Source: Anaerolineales bacterium UBA3082 (GTDB lineage Bacteria; Chloroflexota; Anaerolineae; UBA7937). From it: a stretch of DNA of 22,147 nt. The notes under the pieces were generated by a model that searched no databases, was not told where the DNA came from, and saw only the letters and a list, made by a program, of their open reading frames with translations. Below, piece after piece: positions 7,896 through 14,395 of this stretch. Position 1 is the stretch's first letter; each line of letters begins with the position of its first letter. The translations under genes were made by a program, and so were the position numbers. The DNA lies in assembly GCA_002366595.1 (NCBI GenBank), contig DFBK01000051.1, positions 1-22,147 on the forward strand, written 5' to 3'.

Positions 7896-7917
7896 CCCCG
7901 GTACTTGCCAGGCCGGG
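7891..7917. repeat. Degenerate copy of the same inverted-repeat module, copy 2
   Basis: CCCGGTACTTGCCAGG matches the 7692-7707 core at nearly every base, about 204 bases away in the same orientation. It lies at the end of the recombinase homology, just before tRNA-Arg. Confidence 0.55.
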
Positions 7918-7928
7918 GGAACGGAAAG

Positions 7929-8003
7929 TGCCCCTAGCAGGATTCGAACCTGCGACACATGGTTTAGGAAACCACTGCTCTCTCCGGACTGAGCTATAGG
8001 GGC
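7929..8003 (-). tRNA. tRNA-Arg (anticodon CCU)
   Basis: Read on the minus strand, a 75-base cloverleaf: acceptor GCCCCTA pairing with TAGGGGC plus discriminator A, D stem GCTC/GAGC, anticodon stem GTGGT/ACCAT around loop TTCCTAA (anticodon CCT), and a T arm with GGTTCGAATCC. It decodes AGG. CCA is not encoded. It has its own promoter just upstream (8013-8040), and the decayed recombinase abuts its 3' end. Confidence 0.95.
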
Positions 8004-8012
8004 TCTTTAGAA

Positions 8013-8040
8013 ATTATAGCCAATTCTTGGGATATTGCAA
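8013..8040 (-). promoter_or_regulatory. Promoter of tRNA-Arg
   Basis: On the minus strand, TTGCAA (8035-8040), a 16-base spacer and a perfect TATAAT (8013-8018) precede the tRNA by nine bases, the expected sigma70-type layout. Confidence 0.75.
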
Positions 8041-8045
8041 AGGTA

Positions 8046-8122
<77 letters not shown>

Positions 8123-8125
8123 TAG

Positions 8126-8151
8126 AGGCCGGTTTCAAGGACCGGCCTTTC
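8126..8151 (+). terminator. Rho-independent terminator after tRNA-Pro
   Basis: AGGCCGGT (8126-8133) pairs with ACCGGCCT (8141-8148) around a 7-base loop, followed by a T-rich tract (TTTCTCTTT). It starts six bases after the tRNA. Confidence 0.85.
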
Positions 8152-8189
8152 TCTTTGGGGGGTTAAAAGGTGAAAAGGTGACTGGCAGG

Positions 8190-8378
8190 TTTTTTTGTTG
8201 AGATATCCCCTTGCGGGGACAGGCTCCTCTTACGAGGGTAGGCCCCTTACTGTTAGCGGGTAGGGGGCTTTGCTTTGTTTGCTTGGCTTCCCTGTACACG
8301 CAGGGGAGGTAGTTAAATTAAAAAATGGGAAACAACCACCTCTTGGCGGAATGGCGAATGACAAATGACAAAACCCCA
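8190..8378 (-). ncRNA. Candidate structured small RNA (unassigned)
   Basis: Downstream of the perfect minus-strand promoter at 8385-8413 there is no open reading frame, but there is a chain of stems read on the minus strand. These are CCGCC-AAGA-GGTGG, CCCTG/CAGGG, a 9-bp stem at 8242-8250/8260-8268, CCTC-GTAA-GAGG, and TCCCC-GCAA-GGGGA. The last two loops are GNRA tetraloops only when read on the minus strand. A weak outer stem (GG-TTTTGT with ACAAAA-AAACC) could close the unit at about 185 bases. I do not recognise a family. The boundaries are inferred, and no clear minus-strand terminator is visible. Read on the plus strand, the 8242-8268 stem with its following T-rich tract could instead be a second terminator for tRNA-Pro read-through. 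Confidence 0.35.
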
Positions 8379-8384
8379 ATAAAG

Positions 8385-8413
8385 ATTATAGCACAGATGT
8401 TCTAGAATGTCAA
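8385..8413 (-). promoter_or_regulatory. Perfect consensus sigma70-type promoter, minus strand
   Basis: On the minus strand, TTGACA (8408-8413), exactly 17 bases, then TATAAT (8385-8390). Both hexamers match the consensus completely. A TTCTAGAA palindrome (8400-8407) lies in the spacer. It points away from the restriction-modification gene, toward 8190-8378 and ultimately tRNA-Arg. Confidence 0.8.
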
Positions 8414-8471
8414 GGGCCTATGCAGAATAGAAGGTTTGTGCTATACTGAAAGAGCAAACGAGGGAAGCAAA

Positions 8472-11400
8472 ATGCCGCTGAAGAGATATATTGCTAAGAT
8501 CCGAAAGAAGTTCCGGGGCGGCGATGCCACGGAGCGGACATACTACTCCGCCCTTGAAGCCCTGTTGGAGGAAATGGAGACGGGCATAACCGCCACCAGT
8601 GAATCGAAGCGGATCGAGTGCGGGGCGCCTGACTTCATCGTAAGGAAAGGGCCTAGCGACATCGGTTGCGTTGAAGCCAAAGATGTAGGGACAAACCTGG
8701 ACAAGGAAGAGCGCTCGGAGCAGATGGAGAGGTACCATTCCCTAGGCAACGTTGTGCTCACCGATTTCTTGGAGTTCCGCTGGTATGTAGACGGGGAACG
8801 GCGACTGGTGGCCCGTCTGGGCAGAGCCACCAGGGACAACAAGATCAAGGCAGATAGGGCCGGGATGGAAGCGGTACGCGAACTGCTGAGCAACTTTCTG
8901 GCTCACCGCGCGGAGCCCATTGGAACAGCGAAAGACCTAGCGGTCCGGATGGCGGGGCAAGCCCATATGATACGCGACCTGATAGTGACCGCCTTTGAAA
9001 AAGAGCCGGAAAGCGGGACGCTTCATGGATGGTTCAAAGCATTCGAAGAGCAATTGATACCAGACCTCACGCCGGAACAGTTTGCGGATATGTACGCTCA
9101 GACCATCGCCTACGGGCTCTTTGCTGCTCGGACTACAGGGGACAACAAGGGGAGATTCTCACGCCGGAATGCGGCTTATCTGATACCCAAGACCAACCCC
9201 TTCTTGCGGAAACTGTTCAACGAGATCGCCGGGCTGGAATTAGACGACCGGATCGCCTGGCTGGTTGACTTTCTAGCGGAACTCCTGGCCCAAGCGGACA
9301 TGGAGGCGATACTTAGGGATTTCGGGAAGCGCATGGGAAAAGAAGACCCCGTGGTGCATTTCTATGAGACCTTCTTGCGGGCCTACGACCCGGAGACCAA
9401 AGTTACGCGGGGTATCTTCTACACCCCAGACCCGGTGGTCTCCTACATCGTGCGCTCCATAGACTACCTGCTCAAGACACGTTTCGACAAAGCCCAAGGC
9501 TTGGCGGATGCCAACGTTTTGATATTAGACCCGGCAGCGGGGACGGGAACCTTCCTTTATCACGTAGTCAAGGAGATCTATGACTGGCTCGTGAGGCGGG
9601 GGCAGAAAGGGTTATGGGACGGATATGTGGCAGAAAGGCTCTTGCCCCGCATCTTCGGATTTGAGTTGCTGATGGCCCCTTATGCAGTGGCCCATCTGAA
9701 AATGGGCCTATTGCTTCAAGACACAGGCTACAAATTCGAGGGCGATCAGCGGCTGGGCATCTACCTCACTAATGCTTTGGAAGGAGCTCTTAAGAAGGCC
9801 GAACACCTTCCTCCTTTTGCTGGGTGGATCTCGGAGGAGGCTAATGCTGCTCTGGAGATCAAGAAGGATAAGCCGGTCATGGTAGTCCTGGGCAATCCGC
9901 CATATTCCGTGAGTTCTGCCAACAAAGGTGAGTATATAGAGAAGTTAATGGAACTCTACAAGAAAGCCGTGCGGGACGAACGAAACATCCAGCCCCTGTC
10001 AGACGACTACATCAAATTCATAAGGTTTGCCCACGACCGGGTCGAGCGGACAGGCTACGGCATCATTGGTATGATTACCAACCATGCCTATCTTTCTGGC
10101 CTTATACATCGAGGCATGAGGGAAGAGTTGATAAAATCCTTCTCAGAGATCTACATCCTCAACATGCACGGAAATTCATTGATTGGGGAAACACCTCCCG
10201 ACGGAGGCAAGGACGAGAATGTGTTTGACATCCAGCAGGGCGTTACCATCGCCCTCTACGTGAAACTGGAACAGCCAACGGAGGAGACGAAGGTTTACTA
10301 TGCCGACCTCTGGGGTTTGAGGAAAGAGAAGAAATATCCGCACCTTGTAGCCAATGACGTAGAAACTACGGGATGGCACGAACTAAGACCTGTTTCGCCT
10401 TACTACTTCTTTGTCCCCAAGGAGTTTGACCTCAAGAAGGAATACGATGAGGGATGGAGCGTAACTGTAATGTTTCCCACCCACTCGAGTGGAATAACAA
10501 CGCACCGCGACCACTTCGTTATTGGTTTCGATGAGGCGGCACTTAAGGAGTGCATTGCTATCTTCCGGGGAAGTCAGTTGTCCGACGAGCAAGTGCGTCA
10601 GCGGTTTGCGCTGCCTGATACTCGAGACTGGAAGTTGGTCGAGGCCAGAAAGTCGCTCAGAGACGACCAAGAGTGGCAAGAAAAATTCACCCGTTGCCTA
10701 TACCGGCCATTTGATATCCGTCCGATCTTCTATAGCAAAGCCATAATTGAATTTCCTCGCCCAAAAGTAATGCAGCACATGCTACGGAAAAATGTAGCTC
10801 TAATTGCCACACGTCAGTTTGCCGCCCGCAAGTACTTTGTCACTTTCGCAACACAAGCCTTAACAGAAAGAAGTTCCCAACCATTTGCACCCTTCACTGT
10901 GTTCCCTCTCTACCTCTATGCCGAAGAGGAAGGGGTTCAGAAGAAACTAGAACCAGAAGAAGGACGCAGGCCAAACTTGAACCCCCAATTCATCAAGGCG
11001 ATGGAGGAGAAACTGGGCCTGCGTTTTGTCCTCGATGGCCGAGGAGACCTAAAGAAGACCTTCGGCCCGGAGGATGTCTTCTACTACATGTACGCCGTCT
11101 TTCACTCCCCCACCTACCGCACCAGATATGAAGAGTTCCTCAAAATAGACTTCCCTCGCCTGCCCCTTACCTCAGACCGAGCGCTCTTTGCCGCCTTGGT
11201 TGAAAAGGGAGCCGAGTTGGTAGCCCTTCATCTAATGAAATCGCCAACCCTGAACAACCTCATAACCAAATACCCCATCACAGGCTCCAACGAGGTAGAG
11301 AAGGTCCGCTATGTCGAGCCGCGTAAAGAGACAGGGGACGAAATCCCTGGCCGGGTCTATATCAACAAGGAACAATACTTTGAGGGGGTAGAGCCAGAAG

Positions 11401-11579
11401 TGTGGGAGTTCCATATCGGCGGCTACCAGGTCTTGAATAAGTGGCTCAAAGACCGCAGGGGGCGAAAACTATCCATAGATGACTCGGAGCACTACCAGAA
11501 GATAGTGGTGGTGCTTAGAGAGACGATGCGGCTAATGGAGGAGATTGACCGGCTCATACCTTCCTGGCCGCTGAAATAG
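8472..11579 (+). CDS. Single-chain restriction-modification enzyme (type IIG / ISP-like N6-adenine methyltransferase with nuclease domain)
   Basis: A protein of 1035 residues. ATG 8472 is chosen over an upstream in-frame start because GAGGGA lies at the right distance before it; a TATACT at 8442-8447 may be the -10. The N-terminus has a PD-(D/E)xK-type nuclease site, D54...E68-A-K70 (GAPDFIV...GCVEAKD). A helical connector follows, then methyltransferase motif I D353-PAAGTGTF and motif IV N475-PPY. The C-terminal third would hold target recognition and ends in the FHIGGYQVLNKWLKDRRGR segment seen in type ISP specificity domains. Type ISP enzymes also have a helicase between nuclease and methylase, and there is no room for one here. 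It would cut unmodified DNA and methylate host adenines within one polypeptide. G+C is lower than in most neighbours (27 of 60 at 10441-10500), consistent with transfer. Confidence 0.85.
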   Translation: MPLKRYIAKIRKKFRGGDATERTYYSALEALLEEMETGITATSESKRIECGAPDFIVRKGPSDIGCVEAKDVGTNLDKEERSEQMERYHSLGNVVLTDFLEFRWYVDGERRLVARLGRATRDNKIKADRAGMEAVRELLSNFLAHRAEPIGTAKDLAVRMAGQAHMIRDLIVTAFEKEPESGTLHGWFKAFEEQLIPDLTPEQFADMYAQTIAYGLFAARTTGDNKGRFSRRNAAYLIPKTNPFLRKLFNEIAGLELDDRIAWLVDFLAELLAQADMEAILRDFGKRMGKEDPVVHFYETFLRAYDPETKVTRGIFYTPDPVVSYIVRSIDYLLKTRFDKAQGLADANVLILDPAAGTGTFLYHVVKEIYDWLVRRGQKGLWDGYVAERLLPRIFGFELLMAPYAVAHLKMGLLLQDTGYKFEGDQRLGIYLTNALEGALKKAEHLPPFAGWISEEANAALEIKKDKPVMVVLGNPPYSVSSANKGEYIEKLMELYKKAVRDERNIQPLSDDYIKFIRFAHDRVERTGYGIIGMITNHAYLSGLIHRGMREELIKSFSEIYILNMHGNSLIGETPPDGGKDENVFDIQQGVTIALYVKLEQPTEETKVYYADLWGLRKEKKYPHLVANDVETTGWHELRPVSPYYFFVPKEFDLKKEYDEGWSVTVMFPTHSSGITTHRDHFVIGFDEAALKECIAIFRGSQLSDEQVRQRFALPDTRDWKLVEARKSLRDDQEWQEKFTRCLYRPFDIRPIFYSKAIIEFPRPKVMQHMLRKNVALIATRQFAARKYFVTFATQALTERSSQPFAPFTVFPLYLYAEEEGVQKKLEPEEGRRPNLNPQFIKAMEEKLGLRFVLDGRGDLKKTFGPEDVFYYMYAVFHSPTYRTRYEEFLKIDFPRLPLTSDRALFAALVEKGAELVALHLMKSPTLNNLITKYPITGSNEVEKVRYVEPRKETGDEIPGRVYINKEQYFEGVEPEVWEFHIGGYQVLNKWLKDRRGRKLSIDDSEHYQKIVVVLRETMRLMEEIDRLIPSWPLK

Positions 11580-11582
11580 AAA

Positions 11583-11607
11583 AGGGCGGGGTAAACCCCG
11601 CCCCTAC
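11583..11607 (-). repeat. REP element with GTAG foot (GGGCGGGGT stem)
   Basis: GGGCGGGGT (11584-11592) and ACCCCGCCC (11595-11603) pair around AA; the bottom strand begins with GTAG. It lies four bases after the restriction-modification stop codon and may also help end transcription, although no T tract follows on the plus strand. Confidence 0.7.
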
Positions 11608-11621
11608 GTTACCGGAGGAAA

Positions 11622-11671
11622 CGTCGCGCTAGAGGCCCTGGCCCACTACAGCCAGGACAGGGCGACGCTAC
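11622..11671 (-). repeat. Nested REP element A
   Basis: The outer stem CGTCGC.../...GCGACG encloses an inner hairpin CCTGGC/GCCAGG. The bottom strand begins with GTAG at the foot of the stem, the layout of REP sequences served by RAYT transposases. Confidence 0.75.
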
Positions 11672-11686
11672 AAGTGATAATATCTC

Positions 11687-11710
11687 GTAGCGTCGGGCTT
11701 TAGCCCAACG
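11687..11710 (+). repeat. REP element in opposite orientation
   Basis: The top strand begins GTAG, then CGTCGGGCT, TT, AGCCCAACG, an imperfect hairpin with the same outer arms as the neighbouring elements but inverted. Together with 11622-11671 and 11717-11766 it makes a paired, BIME-like arrangement. Confidence 0.75.
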
Positions 11711-11716
11711 GGAATA

Positions 11717-11766
11717 CGTCGCCCTAAAGGCCCTGACCCAGATCAGTCAGGACAGGGCGACGCTAC
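11717..11766 (-). repeat. Nested REP element B
   Basis: The outer stem CGTCGCCCT/AGGGCGACG encloses an inner CCTGA...TCAGG hairpin; the bottom strand begins GTAG. It ends eight bases before the transposase start codon. It differs from the minimal element at 13978-14001 by an insertion of about 26 bases in the loop. Confidence 0.8.
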
Positions 11767-11774
11767 AAAGGGTT

Positions 11775-12287
11775 ATGTCATCGCAAAACAATGCTACTCG
11801 ATACAAGAGATATCGCCAGCGTCGTTCCTTACGCCTCCCCGATTTTGATTACGCTCAACCATTCATCTCCTACGTGACCACTACTACCTATGAGCGCTAT
11901 CCTCTTTTCGTTGATCCTGAACCGGCTGGTATCACCTTGCGCTGTCTCATCGACCACGCTCAGACCCTAGATTATCAACTCTTCGCCTTCTGCCTCATGC
12001 CCGATCATCTGCACCTGCTTTGTCAACCCCTGCAAGATAGCATTCCGCTGCAAACCTTCGTGGGCCGATTCAAGGGAGCCAGCAGCAGGCGACTCACGGC
12101 CTTCAAACCCCAGAGCCGCCTATGGCAAAGAGGGTTTTATGATCATATTCTGCGTGCGGAGGAAGATCTCTGGGCCTTAGCCCGTTACATCGCCGAGAAC
12201 CCTGTTCGCAAGGGCGTAGTAGCCTCATACGAAGAGTACCCCTTCTCCTATATTCAAGGCATTAAGCCATATCTTCCGCTTGTCTAG
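11775..12287 (+). CDS. REP-associated tyrosine transposase (RAYT, TnpA_REP / Y1-transposase family)
   Basis: A protein of 170 residues, normal for the family. The HUH metal site is H78-L79-H80 in FCLMPDHLHLL. The typical C-terminal block follows: SRLWQRGFYDH (residues 114-124), then LARYIAENPVRKG, where Y138 is the probable catalytic tyrosine that attacks single-stranded DNA. A basic N-terminus (YKRYRQRRSLR) could bind DNA. Family members bind and nick REP hairpins next to a conserved GTAG. Such elements surround this gene on both sides, so it is likely their processing enzyme. No good Shine-Dalgarno is present, only AGGG two bases before ATG 11775, so expression may be low. All key residues are present and the frame is intact. 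Confidence 0.9.
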   Translation: MSSQNNATRYKRYRQRRSLRLPDFDYAQPFISYVTTTTYERYPLFVDPEPAGITLRCLIDHAQTLDYQLFAFCLMPDHLHLLCQPLQDSIPLQTFVGRFKGASSRRLTAFKPQSRLWQRGFYDHILRAEEDLWALARYIAENPVRKGVVASYEEYPFSYIQGIKPYLPLV

Positions 12288-12292
12288 AGGAA

Positions 12293-12368
12293 CGTCGCCC
12301 TGAAGGCCCTGACCCAGATCAGTCAGGACAGGCCCCTGGCCTACTACAGCCAGGACAGGCGACGCTAC
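12293..12368 (-). repeat. Composite nested REP element C
   Basis: The outer CGTCGCCCT...GCGACG stem encloses two inner hairpins in tandem: the CCTGA/TCAGG type of element B, then the CCTGGCC/GCCAGG type of element A. The bottom strand begins GTAG. It lies six bases after the transposase stop. Confidence 0.75.
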
Positions 12369-12375
12369 GCGGAAA

Positions 12376-12401
12376 CGGGCAGGTATGGAAACCTGCCCTA
12401 C
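12376..12401 (-). repeat. REP-like hairpin at the end of the mazG gene
   Basis: GGGCAGGT (12377-12384) pairs with ACCTGCCC (12391-12398) around ATGGAA; the bottom strand begins GTAG. It overlaps the stop codon of the minus-strand mazG gene and may act in 3' end formation. Confidence 0.65.
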
Positions 12402-13756
12402 GTTGTTATTACGCTTGCTGAAGCCCCTTTTTCGAAATCCCGCACCGCCTTGCGCAAGGCGCTTTCGGCGTCTATCCCTTTCAGGTTGGCCAAGGCTACT
12501 AGGTCGAAGAGAAGGGTTCCCCACATTTCTTCGGCCTCTTCCCCCCCAAATTGGGACAGTACCTCGAACCTTTTTTTCACCCTGGCCAGGAGTTCCGCCT
12601 CGTCCATCTCGACGGTTAGGCCCCTGGCCGGCGCTACTTGCTGTATCCTTTGGGCTCGGGCCAGGGCGGGCATGGTAAGGGGCAGGTCGGCGAATGGCCC
12701 CTCAGCCAACTGCCCTTCTTCTCTCTTGATCTCCTGCCAGCGGGAGATCACCTCACCAGGCGTGGTGGCCTCCTCCTCCCCGAAGACATGGGGGTGTCTC
12801 CGTATCAGTTTGGCGATGATGCCTCCTAGCACATCAGGCATCTTGAACTCCCCGCCCTCGGCCGCTATCTGAACCTGGAGGAGGATTTCCAAGAGGAGAT
12901 CTCCCAACTCCTCACGAAGCCGCTCCGGGTCTTCCAGGTCCAAGGCCTCTAACGCCTCGTAGGTCTCTTCCAGGAGGAAGGGGCGCAGGCTTTTTGGGGT
13001 CTGTTCCCTATCCCAGGGGCACCCATCGGGAGCCCGCAGCCGGGCCACTATATCTTGCAAGGAGGAGAGGGAACTGGGAGCGGAGAGGGGAGGGATGAAA
13101 AGGGAGGTGAGATGATCGATCTCTTTTTCGTGATCCAGTTCGTAGAGGGGGATAGTGCGTGTTTTCGCCTCATGGATACCAGCCCCCTGAATCAGGGTCA
13201 CCGGATGATCGTCAGGGTAGAGGTTCATCAAGGTGAGTTTCAGATCGGCAGCCACGGTCCGGCTGTAGAGTTGTCCGATAAGGACTGGGGTATCGGGGTT
13301 AAAGCCGGGATGGAGGCGAGAGGCTAAGGTCACCGCATCGCCGATTTGGAGGCCGGCCAGGGGATCGACCCCCAAGAGAGAGAAGACCGGCTCCAGGAAA
13401 CTCATCCCCGCCACGATACTCACCGGTACCCCTTTCTCCTGAGCCAAGGCTAATAGGCGATGTACCGAGGCCTCTCCCACCAGGGGATGACCGGGCACAG
13501 CGTATAGGACCCCCTCTGGGCGTTCTCCTAGGTGTAAGATCTCCTGGGCGATCCGCTCGTAGATCTCCTCGAAGGTCTCGACTTTCTCATAGAGATGGTC
13601 GAAGGAGTGGAGTTGAAGATGGTGGGGCAAGGAATCGACCGCGGGGTGGCGCTTGGTGCGAAGGTACACCTCCTTCGCCTTCTCCAACAATTCTTTTGCC
13701 TCACAGGTCAGGAGGGAGGGGTCGCCGGGACCCAATCCGATGATAGTGATGCCCAT
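12398..13756 (-). CDS. mazG: Tetrapyrrole-methylase-like / MazG nucleoside triphosphate pyrophosphohydrolase fusion (YabN-like)
   Basis: A protein of 452 residues. Residues 1-230 form a SAM-dependent tetrapyrrole-methylase fold: the start GITIIGLGPGDPSLLT is the classic glycine-rich motif, and VLYAVPGHPLVGEASV and VSIVAGMSFLEPVFS follow. Residues from about 235 form a MazG domain with LRAPDGCPWDREQT, then the metal-binding helices EETYEALEAL...EELGDLLLEI and HPHVFG. MazG hydrolyses (d)NTPs to monophosphates and removes damaged or excess nucleotides; the role of the methylase half in YabN-type fusions is unknown. ATG 13756 is preferred over an upstream GTG because GGGGGTGAT sits at proper spacing before it and would overlap the GTG. 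The gene has its own promoter at 13775-13803 and stands alone. Confidence 0.92.
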   Translation of the reverse strand: MGITIIGLGPGDPSLLTCEAKELLEKAKEVYLRTKRHPAVDSLPHHLQLHSFDHLYEKVETFEEIYERIAQEILHLGERPEGVLYAVPGHPLVGEASVHRLLALAQEKGVPVSIVAGMSFLEPVFSLLGVDPLAGLQIGDAVTLASRLHPGFNPDTPVLIGQLYSRTVAADLKLTLMNLYPDDHPVTLIQGAGIHEAKTRTIPLYELDHEKEIDHLTSLFIPPLSAPSSLSSLQDIVARLRAPDGCPWDREQTPKSLRPFLLEETYEALEALDLEDPERLREELGDLLLEILLQVQIAAEGGEFKMPDVLGGIIAKLIRRHPHVFGEEEATTPGEVISRWQEIKREEGQLAEGPFADLPLTMPALARAQRIQQVAPARGLTVEMDEAELLARVKKRFEVLSQFGGEEAEEMWGTLLFDLVALANLKGIDAESALRKAVRDFEKGASASVITT

Positions 13757-13774
13757 AGATATCACCCCCAGAGG

Positions 13775-13803
13775 ATTCTACCATCGACTAGAACCCATAT
13801 CAA
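13775..13803 (-). promoter_or_regulatory. Promoter of mazG fusion gene
   Basis: On the minus strand, TTGATA (13798-13803), 17 bases, then TAGAAT (13775-13780). Transcription would start about 12 bases before ATG 13756, leaving just room for the Shine-Dalgarno. Confidence 0.7.
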
Positions 13804-13899
13804 GAAAAGAATCCGGTTAGTCTCACGGTGGTACGCCTTGGGGCCAGAGTGAGAGTGGTGTGCGCGGCGACTAGCCCCTCAGGACGTGCCTTTACAGAC

Positions 13900-13927
13900 G
13901 TAGGCTGGGTATGGAAACCCGACCTAC
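13900..13927. repeat. REP-like hairpin with GTAG at both feet
   Basis: GTAGG...GGGT pairs with ACCC...CCTAC around ATGGAA, with one mismatch and one wobble. It shares the GGT-ATGGAA-ACC centre with the element at 12376-12401. I see nothing else in 13804-13899. Confidence 0.65.
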
Positions 13928-13977
13928 AAACTGATGCTCAAAGAGGAATCGAGGCTTTAGCCGGTTAAGGAGGAGAT

Positions 13978-14001
13978 CGTCGCCCTAAAGGGCGACGCTA
14001 C
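13978..14001 (-). repeat. Minimal REP element D, with degenerate module behind it
   Basis: CGTCGCCCT and AGGGCGACG pair perfectly around AA, and the bottom strand starts GTAG. This is the uninterrupted form of elements B and C. Behind it, 14011-14065 holds scrambled pieces of the inner module (CCCTGGCC, GCCAGGACAG), and 14076-14095 is a separate GCGTCAG/CTGACGC hairpin. Confidence 0.75.
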
Positions 14002-14117
14002 AGAAACATCCCTGGCCCCCGGCCTGTCATCGCCAGGACAGTCTGCCAGGTACCAGGACGGGCTGCCAGCCGAAAGCGTCAGTAACATCTGACGCCACTA
14101 GAAAAAGAGTGTTGATC

Positions 14118-14146
14118 TTGACAGGGGTAAAAAGGTGCTATAAAAT
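14118..14146 (+). promoter_or_regulatory. Promoter of tRNA-Phe
   Basis: A perfect TTGACA (14118-14123), 17 bases, then TAAAAT (14141-14146); the overlapping TATAAA is a 15-base alternative. The tRNA starts 11 bases after the -10, as expected for a stable RNA. Confidence 0.85.
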
Positions 14147-14157
14147 AGAGATGGTTT

Positions 14158-14230
<73 letters not shown>

Positions 14231-14259
14231 TCTGAGGGTTATATTTAGTAATTGAGGGG

Positions 14260-14295
14260 ATGGACACAAGAGGTTGTGTCCATTTTGCATCTTTT
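14260..14295 (+). terminator. Rho-independent terminator after tRNA-Phe
   Basis: ATGGACACAA (14260-14269) and TTGTGTCCAT (14274-14283) form a perfect 10-bp stem around GAGG, followed by TTTT and then CTTTT. It isolates the tRNA from the glycosyltransferase cluster. Confidence 0.85.
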
Positions 14296-14360
14296 GAGTT
14301 TGAGGCAACTATCTCGTCGTGGGCAGAGCGCGAGGCTATACAGCCTTCTATATATTCTAC

Positions 14361-14389
14361 TTGCCGAGAGGGTACCTCGATGCTAGAAT
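14361..14389 (+). promoter_or_regulatory. Promoter of the YYY/glycosyltransferase cluster, probably leaderless
   Basis: TTGCCG (14361-14366), 17 bases, then TAGAAT (14384-14389). The predicted start of transcription coincides with the A of ATG 14396, and no Shine-Dalgarno lies before that ATG. Confidence 0.6.
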
Positions 14390-14395
14390 ATCTCT

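Larger units (their letters stand above)
11583..12401 (+). mobile_element. RAYT gene with flanking REP cluster (REPtron-like unit)
   Basis: Four REP elements upstream and two downstream bracket a REP-associated tyrosine transposase. Upstream and downstream copies share almost identical outer and inner stems (compare 11717-11766 with 12293-12368). This is the layout described for RAYT genes with the repeats they process. The unit sits between two unrelated genes. Confidence 0.7.

Noticed and set aside
7929..8003. tRNA-Arg as an active attachment site with a second copy of its 3' end
   Set aside because: I found no repeat of the tRNA 3' sequence elsewhere in the window, and the adjacent recombinase is dead.
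8242..8274. Second simple terminator after tRNA-Pro
   Set aside because: Possible on the plus strand, but the first terminator is already strong, the T tract is interrupted, and the neighbouring stems read better as minus-strand RNA; it is therefore mentioned only under the candidate RNA.
11583..12401. CRISPR-like array
   Set aside because: The repeated units are hairpins of different length with irregular spacing and no unique spacers, and no cas gene is present.
12450..13327. Several plus-strand frames opposite mazG
   Set aside because: The minus-strand protein has clear methylase and MazG motifs; the opposite frames show no domain and have biased, low-complexity composition.
14076..14095. 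Hairpin GCGTCAG/CTGACGC as terminator
   Set aside because: It has no T tract on the plus strand, only TTT on the minus strand, and no gene ends nearby; it is probably part of the repeat debris.
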